15,463 bases of DNA from an uncultured Caldilineales bacterium (lineage in GTDB: Bacteria > Chloroflexota > Anaerolineae > JAAEKA01), in assembly GCA_937907455.1 (NCBI GenBank), contig CALESQ010000042.1:1-15463 (forward strand), in the 5' to 3' direction. The notes beneath the pieces are model-generated. The model made no database searches. It was not told the DNA's origin and worked only from the letters and a program-made list of their open reading frames with translations. This document shows, one piece after another, positions 1-5,408 of this stretch (position 1 is the first letter of the stretch; every line of letters starts with the position of its first letter). Both the position numbers and the translations under genes were made by a program.

Positions 1-1
1 C

Positions 2-18
2 TGTGAGTATCCCTCACA
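2..18. repeat. Short inverted repeat at window edge
   Basis: TGTGAG (2-7) and CTCACA (13-18) form a 6-bp inverted repeat around a 5-base centre, about 80 bases upstream of the proposed promoter of the first gene. It could be an operator half-site pair or the tail of a hairpin cut by the window edge. It resembles a CRP box, but the TGTGA/TCACA halves are 7 bases apart, not 6, so no regulator is assigned. Confidence 0.25.
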
Positions 19-95
19 AAAGAAGATATGTCAAATACTTAATTTCCTGTGTATTGAATACAGCTACATTAACTGACTCATTGACTGGTATTTTG

Positions 96-148
96 TGCTA
101 TAGTACCCATAACCACAGGGATGGTTGCCTGAGTTCGCTTGTCTCAGG
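96..148 (+). promoter_or_regulatory. Extended -10 promoter and two-hairpin leader of first surface gene
   Basis: TG-C-TATAGT (96-104) reads as an extended -10 element. The only -35-like hexamer, TTGACT (81-86), is too close (12-base spacer). The expected transcript start is near 111. The leader then holds two small stems: AACCA/TGGTT (111-115 with 122-126) and CCTGAG/CTCAGG (128-133 with 143-148). Both sit before the AGGAGGAG ribosome site at 167-174. A hairpin at the extreme 5' end often stabilises an mRNA, and that role is inferred here. No known riboswitch consensus is recognised. Confidence 0.4.
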
Positions 149-177
149 TGAATACGACAATTCAATAGGAGGAGTTT

Positions 178-2349
178 ATGCTTCACAAGACTCGTGTTTC
201 ACTGTTGGCTCTCATTGTTGTTCTGATTTTGAGCCTTGTCGCTCAGGTTCAGGCCCAAGCCCCTGTTGACAAACAATCTCCCCCCGTCAACACCACCTCA
301 CCTGTAAACCATCAAGTGCTAGACCGCAATAATTCAGGGGCGGCTAGTGATGATGTGGCAAAATTAGCGCAGAGTTTACAGGGGGAAAGCCCAATTATTA
401 ACCCTGCTCTATCGCTACAGCACGGTATAGTTGCTTTCAACCCAACAGCGACCAATACAGTATTGTTAAGCTCGAACTTTGAAGATGGCTCATTCGGCGG
501 CTGGACTGTGGTAAACGGCAGTCAGGTCAATAAATGGTTTGTCGGGACCGCAGCAGGAAGCAGTGGCGGCGGATCTTACGCTGCCTTTATCTCCAATAAT
601 AGCAGCGGTGCGACCTACAACTATGACATTAATCCGACATCTGTCGTCCACTTTTACCAGGATATTGCTTTTCCTGCCGGTGAGACGCTTATCACGCTGA
701 CCTTCAATTGGAAAGGATATGGTGAATCTACTTACGACTATCTGCGAGTCTTTCTTGTCCCGACTACTACTACTCCCGTTGCCGGAACACAGTTGACTGG
801 ACAACTTGCTACGTATAATTTGCAAACCACTTGGCAGACTACCACTATCACTCTTCCTGCAAGTGCAGCCGGTACTACTCAACGCCTGGTTTTTTCATGG
901 CGCAACGATGGTAGTCTTGGCACACAGCCACCAGGCGCTGTTGACAACGTGGTGATTAATACCGATTATTCAGGCGACAATTGTAGTACTGCTATTCCTT
1001 TAGGTACATTGAATATTCCTGCATCTTACAGCAATATGGTTGTAAATCGTGATGGAGAGACTCAGCCTACGGGAACCAGCGATTACAATTCTGTAGCTAC
1101 TCCGTCCTCTTATAACCTTACCTACGCGGAACGTTGTTATAGTTTCACAGCAGCTAGCACAGGGTGGGTTCAAATCGGTGCGTCTGACGTCCCTAACAAC
1201 GCCCGCTTGGTTTGGAATCCTACCGGCACACCGGTCACCGATCAGTGCTGGTCGAATCCCGATGGCTCGTCAAATCCAGAAGTAAATGAGGATAGTTCTG
1301 CTCAATGGGGCAGCGCTGTCACTGCCGGGCAGAACTATTGTTTTTGCGTAGATAGTGGTAACGGTATTACTGTCGCCGGAAGCGATGGCATTTATGATCT
1401 GGATATGTTCTACTGGCCGCCTACCACGCAGACGAATACGACTCCCGCAACCGCTGCCACGGTTAATTTTAGTGGTGGGCCGACCAATTTTACTAAAACC
1501 TATACCGGACTAAGTACGGCCAATGCTGGTAATGATGCTCAGTATACTCCTACCGGTGCATTGTGTGCGAGTAAAGGACAAGATCTGCATTACAAAGTAG
1601 TTATTCCTGCCGGTTGTAGCTGCACCAGCCTCTCTGTGACACAAACTGCACCTGATTTAGGGTGGAGTTCTGATGCAGGCGCAGCAGTTTGCGATGCAGT
1701 ACTTCAATATGGGACTACTAGCTTTACTTCTGGACTGACAAACGTTGACAATGAGAACCCAGGTTCTAGTGAGACCTTTACGGTCAACAATCCAGCACCG
1801 GGCTCAACCTACTATGTGAATGCTGATCAGTATTTGCAGGCTGCCTGTCCAAATTTTGATCTAACTTTCTCCTTGAATGGCTGTACGGGAACAGCAGGTG
1901 CCTGCGCGCCTCTTGCCGTCACCCTGGCCGACTTTGCTGCGGCGCAGCAGGGCAGCCTGGTGCAGGTGACGTGGGAGACCACCACCGAGCAGAGCAACCG
2001 CGGCTTCAATCTGTACCGCAGCACCAACGCGGCCGCGCCGGAGCAGCAACTCAACGCCGCGCTGATCCCCTCGCAGGCGCAGGGCAGTCCCAGCGGCTTC
2101 CTCTACACCTGGGATGACAGCGCTGGGCTGGTAGACGGTCAAACTTACTGGTACTGGCTGGAGGATGTGGACGTGAACGGCGTTGCCACCCTGCACGGGC
2201 CGGTGAGTGTGGCCTACGCCGTGCCTACCGCGGTAACGCTCGATGGTGTGCAGGCCGGTTCTGGTGCTCGCACGACACCCTGGCTGTTGCTGCTGCTGAT
2301 AGCAGGGGCTGCCGTTGTGAGTTGGCAAGTACGGCGACTAGCACGATAA
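178..2349 (+). CDS. Secreted multidomain surface protein with C-terminal FN3-like module and membrane anchor
   Basis: This 723-residue protein starts at an ATG three bases after AGGAGGAG. Residues 1-26 form a signal peptide ending in VQAQA. Residues about 95-258 are a beta-rich, MAM/jelly-roll-like domain (FEDGSFGGWTVVNG near 100) of a kind common in Bacteroidota surface proteins. Residues 265-413 are a cysteine-containing beta domain beginning DNCSTAIPLG, and 418-570 are another beta domain of PPC-like appearance. From about 577 comes an FN3-like module (TWETTTEQSNRGFNLYRS, then TYWYWLEDVDVNG), then HGPVSVAYAVPTAVTL, a hydrophobic helix (about 702-716) and a basic tail RRLAR. The likely role is a surface-anchored adhesive or binding protein; no enzyme motif is seen. 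The bases encoding residues 1-570 are visibly AT-richer than those encoding the module, which suggests a domain fusion. Exact domain families are uncertain. Confidence 0.85.
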   Translation: MLHKTRVSLLALIVVLILSLVAQVQAQAPVDKQSPPVNTTSPVNHQVLDRNNSGAASDDVAKLAQSLQGESPIINPALSLQHGIVAFNPTATNTVLLSSNFEDGSFGGWTVVNGSQVNKWFVGTAAGSSGGGSYAAFISNNSSGATYNYDINPTSVVHFYQDIAFPAGETLITLTFNWKGYGESTYDYLRVFLVPTTTTPVAGTQLTGQLATYNLQTTWQTTTITLPASAAGTTQRLVFSWRNDGSLGTQPPGAVDNVVINTDYSGDNCSTAIPLGTLNIPASYSNMVVNRDGETQPTGTSDYNSVATPSSYNLTYAERCYSFTAASTGWVQIGASDVPNNARLVWNPTGTPVTDQCWSNPDGSSNPEVNEDSSAQWGSAVTAGQNYCFCVDSGNGITVAGSDGIYDLDMFYWPPTTQTNTTPATAATVNFSGGPTNFTKTYTGLSTANAGNDAQYTPTGALCASKGQDLHYKVVIPAGCSCTSLSVTQTAPDLGWSSDAGAAVCDAVLQYGTTSFTSGLTNVDNENPGSSETFTVNNPAPGSTYYVNADQYLQAACPNFDLTFSLNGCTGTAGACAPLAVTLADFAAAQQGSLVQVTWETTTEQSNRGFNLYRSTNAAAPEQQLNAALIPSQAQGSPSGFLYTWDDSAGLVDGQTYWYWLEDVDVNGVATLHGPVSVAYAVPTAVTLDGVQAGSGARTTPWLLLLLIAGAAVVSWQVRRLAR

Positions 2350-2363
2350 GCTAGCTGTGGTGG

Positions 2364-2503
2364 CAGTCTTTATAAGCTGTTTAAAAAGGCAATTCACAGA
2401 AAACAAGGTGGTTGAGTAGCGGCTTAGCACATCCAACCGACGTGGTTTAGAGTGCAACGCTACTCAACCAAAGCTTTTTAAACAGTCTCTTAGAGATAGA
2501 CTG
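2364..2503. repeat. 140-base imperfect palindrome (MITE-like element or large hairpin)
   Basis: Nested inverted repeats share one axis: CAGTCT/AGACTG (2364-2369 with 2498-2503), CTGTTTAAAAAG/CTTTTTAAACAG (2377-2388 with 2474-2485) and TGGTTGAGTAGCG/CGCTACTCAACCA (2409-2421 with 2458-2470). The centre pairs imperfectly. The left half has about 14 extra bases between the second and third stems. It lies between the stop codon of the first surface gene and its terminator. It encodes nothing visible. It could be a small non-autonomous element or an mRNA 3' structure; no clear target duplication is seen. Confidence 0.75.
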
Positions 2504-2512
2504 TTGTTCTTG

Positions 2513-2548
2513 AACTGGGCTAACCATTGGTTAGCCCAGTTTCTTTTT
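2513..2548 (+). terminator. Rho-independent terminator of first surface gene
   Basis: This is a perfect 13-bp stem AACTGGGCTAACC/GGTTAGCCCAGTT (2513-2525 with 2529-2541) with a 3-base loop, followed by TTTCTTTTT. The stem sequence is nearly the same as that of the terminator behind the second surface gene. Confidence 0.9.
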
Positions 2549-2642
2549 CAGGACTTGCGCAAGATGTACGTCCAAGAATAATGCCTGAATACAGGGTAAA
2601 CAAAGTTGTTGAGCGAAGTTCAACAAGCTAAAGACCTCACCG

Positions 2643-2722
2643 CTGTCACTCGGAACGCAGTGAGGAGTCTCCCGTGCGTTGCTGAAGGGATTCCTTGGCC
2701 CTGTCGGTCCTTGGAATGACAG
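2643..2722. repeat. REP-like palindromic repeat 1
   Basis: The ends CTGTCACTC (2643) and GGAATGACAG (to 2722) are imperfect inverted copies, and the inner parts also pair partially (GAGTCTCCC against GGGATTCC). The ACTCGGAACGCAGTGAGGAGTCTC text resembles the widespread interspersed family whose core reads 'TCATTCCGAGCG..GAGGAATCTC'. No coding is seen here; an apparent 67-codon antisense reading frame over it has no start context or protein character. Confidence 0.55.
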
Positions 2723-2777
2723 CCAGTGCAGCAACTGCCATAGGCAAAACTTGATTTATAAAGCACCGAATGACTTG

Positions 2778-2802
2778 GGAGGAGATTATGAACTATTCCT
2801 AA
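2778..2802 (+). other. Strong ribosome site followed by a four-codon ORF (MNYS)
   Basis: GGGAGGAGATT precedes ATG (2788) and AAC TAT TCC TAA. The site is nearly identical to the one that starts the first surface gene (AGGAGGAGTTT-ATG). The reading frame closes after four codons and does not reopen usefully. It is either a leader peptide or the stranded start of a gene whose body was lost next to the two REP-like repeats. The region from 2549 to 3035 holds no other gene. Confidence 0.4.
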
Positions 2803-2850
2803 AGAGGCTGGTCAAAGCAGAAAGTTATATCTGGTCAGGTGGCTGAACAT

Positions 2851-2930
2851 GAGTAGCGACGAGAAATCTCTGTTTCTGATGATATAGGGGCGGGATTTCT
2901 CGCTTCTTCGCGCCCGTGGTGTCGCAATGA
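2851..2930. repeat. REP-like palindromic repeat 2
   Basis: GCG-AC-GAGAAATC (2856-2868) pairs with GATTTCTCGC (2894-2903), leaving a 25-base loop. The outer text GAGTAGCGACGAGAAATCTC and the closing GTGTCGCAATGA resemble the same interspersed palindrome class as the element at 2643-2722, in a different variant. No coding is seen. Confidence 0.5.
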
Positions 2931-3035
2931 TAATTTTATTGTCAACTGCGTAAGTCTTATCAGGCAAGGCGCGGTTGTGTATTCAGTGCATAAACATTTA
3001 TAAAAATATCAGATTGATTGATTGTATAAAGCGGT

Positions 3036-3063
3036 TTGACAAATATATTTAGATAAGTATCAT
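3036..3063 (+). promoter_or_regulatory. Sigma-70-type promoter of second surface gene
   Basis: TTGACA (3036-3041) and TATCAT (3058-3063) are separated by 16 bases within an AT-rich stretch (about 2990-3160). This is a perfect -35 and a 5/6 match at -10. Transcription should start near 3070, giving a leader of about 195 bases before the ATG at 3264. Confidence 0.65.
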
Positions 3064-3203
3064 AACCGTATTGTAATATCATATGTATAGCAATGTATAT
3101 ACAAGAAAATATGTAGTGCTTCATTAGGAAAAATAACATATTTGTTGCTTAAGTAGATAGTGCTGCATGGGGTTTGGTTCGTCTTAAATACACCTGAATA
3201 GAT

Positions 3204-3235
3204 AACTGCCAATTCTTTCGGGCGGTTTCTTTTTC
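3204..3235 (+). terminator. Terminator-like hairpin in the leader of the second surface gene (candidate attenuator)
   Basis: AACTGCC (3204-3210) pairs with GGCGGTT (3221-3227), with one T-G wobble and a 10-base loop, and runs into TTTCTTTTT. It lies downstream of the promoter at 3036-3063 and only 28 bases upstream of the start codon. No room remains for a second promoter behind it. So it either attenuates the gene or ends a separate small RNA of about 165 bases. Confidence 0.5.
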
Positions 3236-3263
3236 TCGATGGTTTATTTACAAGGAATTTCCC

Positions 3264-5114
3264 ATGAACCGATCATCTCTTTTTTCAGGCGCACGCAAAA
3301 AGGTAGTCGTTGTTTTCACGATGTTATCGTTTATCCTGCTCTTAGCAGCGGCTCCTGCCCCGGCCGAAGCAGCCATACCTCGATCCTGCCATTGGAGCGA
3401 GACTTTTCAGATAGCGGGGCCGGTGACAACCACCGAGCTTGTTTCAATGGCACCGTTGAATGTGCCGCCAGATCCGCCATCAGACTTTGCTGGCATGGAA
3501 CCTTTTTTCCAGGTATTGACCCGTGCCAATATTCAAACAGCCTACAACCAGGCGCGTGCACACGAGAACCAGGACACAGTAAGGCCTGCTTACGAACCCA
3601 TGCCTATGATGAATCTGACCAGTAGCTTTACCCAAGCGCAGTGGGATGCACTTACACCAAGCCAGCAGGGGTTATGGCTGCTGAACAACGAACGTGCCGC
3701 GCGTGGCATTCCGCAACTTGAAGGAATTAACGGCGACCTGGAGACAGTAATGCACAGCTGGACCGATTACCTGCTGGCAGCAGGCCCGCCCTATACTCAT
3801 GGCAACCTCTTCCAACGCATTAATGCCAATCCCAATTTGGCGGGATGCTATCAACTGATTGGCGAGAATTTGGCGTACTATTCGCCCATCAATGATCCGC
3901 TGCTTTATCCAGTAGCCGAGGCTATCTATGACTGGACATACGAAGATAGTTCTTCAGCCTGGGGGCATCGTCACAACAATTTGGCCGATGGCTATTTCGA
4001 TAACACCGGCGTTGTAGGGCAGGAAGGGTTAATAGGTTTTGCTCTTTCCGTTGGTGAGGATGACAATGGCTTTCCTATTATTATTACTGGAGTGGATTTT
4101 TATGATCCCAAGAATACCTGCGGCAACCTGGTTCCCGGCACGGCCAGTGCGGTTCATGCCGATTATGACGATTTGGCTGTAAGTTACGGCAAAACATGGC
4201 ATACCGGCACAGGGCCTTACCTGGGAGGCAATAAAACCATTGAAACGCGCATCATCAGCTCAGATTTGCGCGATGACGGTGTGGTGTTGCCAGCAAACAG
4301 CAACTGGAACGACGGTCAAGGCGAAGTACTGGTGTCGGTGAATGCGTTGGCCGGTCAGTGGACCTGTTTAAACGCCTGGCTGGACTATAGCGATGGCAGC
4401 ACGGTGGCAGGCGAAATGGAAACTCCCAACGGTGTGTTCGATAACAACGAACGGGTGATCCGCAATCGCGCTTTGCAGAAAGTAACCAACGCTTCTGTGA
4501 GCTGGGCTATGCCTGTCGGAGTGATGAATCCTGACGCGGTTTACAATATGCGCTTTCGTCTGGTAGCTGACCCCAACAATGATGGCAACTGCTCTGATGT
4601 AACTGGTCCTTTGGGCGCGGCAAGGAAGGGCGCAGCCGGCAATGGTGAGGTAGAAGGCTACACTTTTGCTTCAGCACCGATGGGTGTTACCCTGGCTGAG
4701 TTTGCAGCGGAGCAGAATGCGGAAGGCGCGGTGACCTTAACCTGGCAAACAGGTGCTGAATTTGGTGATCTAAGCTACACCCTGTATCGCAGCGATGTTG
4801 CTGAAACACCGGGTGAGATGCTTGACGGCAGTTTGCTATCGGCCCATTCACAGGACGCTGAAAGTCCGGGGTTTACTTGGATAGATACCGGACAACTTGT
4901 TAACGGTCAAATGTATTGGTATTGGCTGGCAATTTCGAATGAAGCAGGCGTCACCACCCTGCACGGGCCGGTGAGTGTGACCTATGCCGTGCCTACAGCA
5001 GTAACGCTAACTCAGCTCCATGCAGCCAATGCCAATTCAGGTTGGTGGCTGTGGTTGTGGCTGGCGGCGTTGCCGGTTGTTTGGCAGGCTACTCGCAAGG
5101 CAGCCAAGCGTTAG
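3264..5114 (+). CDS. Secreted CAP/SCP-domain surface protein with GEVED-like region and FN3-like anchor module (paralogue A)
   Basis: This 616-residue protein starts at the ATG behind AAGGAA (3252-3257). Residues 1-37 are a signal peptide (basic start, hydrophobic LSFILLLAAA, cleavage near AEAA). Residues about 138-282 are a CAP (cysteine-rich secretory/PR-1-like) domain: LLNNERAARG, H179 in THGN, E201 in GENLAYY, E219 in PVAEAIYDW, and H235/H237 in WGHRHN. These fit the usual His-Glu-Glu-His cavity. Residues 325-465 are a beta domain ending in GEVEG, a slightly degenerate GEVED signature. Residues 474-580 are the FN3-like module, followed by HGPVSVTYAVPTAVTL, a Trp/Leu-rich helix (593-607) and the basic tail RKAAKR. 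CAP proteins bind lipids or act in secreted interactions; the exact role is unknown. It is a tandem paralogue of the next gene. Confidence 0.88.
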   Translation: MNRSSLFSGARKKVVVVFTMLSFILLLAAAPAPAEAAIPRSCHWSETFQIAGPVTTTELVSMAPLNVPPDPPSDFAGMEPFFQVLTRANIQTAYNQARAHENQDTVRPAYEPMPMMNLTSSFTQAQWDALTPSQQGLWLLNNERAARGIPQLEGINGDLETVMHSWTDYLLAAGPPYTHGNLFQRINANPNLAGCYQLIGENLAYYSPINDPLLYPVAEAIYDWTYEDSSSAWGHRHNNLADGYFDNTGVVGQEGLIGFALSVGEDDNGFPIIITGVDFYDPKNTCGNLVPGTASAVHADYDDLAVSYGKTWHTGTGPYLGGNKTIETRIISSDLRDDGVVLPANSNWNDGQGEVLVSVNALAGQWTCLNAWLDYSDGSTVAGEMETPNGVFDNNERVIRNRALQKVTNASVSWAMPVGVMNPDAVYNMRFRLVADPNNDGNCSDVTGPLGAARKGAAGNGEVEGYTFASAPMGVTLAEFAAEQNAEGAVTLTWQTGAEFGDLSYTLYRSDVAETPGEMLDGSLLSAHSQDAESPGFTWIDTGQLVNGQMYWYWLAISNEAGVTTLHGPVSVTYAVPTAVTLTQLHAANANSGWWLWLWLAALPVVWQATRKAAKR

Positions 5115-5139
5115 CGGTTTGACATTTAATTGCAGAATG

Positions 5140-5175
5140 AACTGGGCTAACCTTTAGGGGTAGCCCAGTTTTTTT
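5140..5175 (+). terminator. Rho-independent terminator of second surface gene
   Basis: AACTGGGCTA (5140-5149) pairs with TAGCCCAGTT (5161-5170), with a short imperfect top (ACC/GGG) and a run of seven T. It begins 25 bases after the stop codon. The 15 bases TGAACTGGGCTAACC are identical to the start of the terminator at 2513-2548. Confidence 0.9.
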
Positions 5176-5234
5176 ATGCAACGAGCAGTGATAAATATGA
5201 GTATAGACGAATAGTTTATTTGCTGTTTATCTGT

Positions 5235-5262
5235 GTTTACTGTATCATATCATGTAGTAAAC
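5235..5262. promoter_or_regulatory. Inverted repeat upstream of third surface gene
   Basis: GTTTACT (5235-5241) and AGTAAAC (5256-5262) are perfect 7-bp inverted arms, 14 bases apart, in the AT-rich gap before the third surface gene. The spacing suits a dimeric regulator or overlap with a promoter, but -35/-10 candidates here are weak (TTTACT, 16 bases, TAAACT). Nothing else is resolved between 5176 and 5390. Confidence 0.3.
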
Positions 5263-5408
5263 TCGATATTGTTACAGAATATATAGTCGTTTTTCATAAT
5301 TAATAATGACAGAGGGTGACCAATACGGTTCAACTAAGCGTGTGCTGTGCAGGCGACAAGAACCACCGCGAATTGCAGACTTTGTTTTTCAGGAAAGGAA
5401 TCTATCCC

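Noticed and set aside
2..18. CRP-type operator
   Set aside because: Half-sites are 7 bases apart rather than 6, and nothing else supports a CRP regulon.
111..177. c-di-GMP riboswitch in the leader of the first surface gene
   Set aside because: The leader is short and lacks the conserved cores of the c-di-GMP-I class; only two simple hairpins are visible.
2531..2734. 67-codon minus-strand frame
   Set aside because: It spans a terminator and a REP-like palindrome, with no ribosome site and no homology recognised.
5114..5124. GCGGTTTGACA after the stop of the second surface gene, the same 11 bases as around the -35 at 3031-3041
   Set aside because: No -10 follows at a suitable distance and the terminator lies directly behind it, so a promoter here is not supported.
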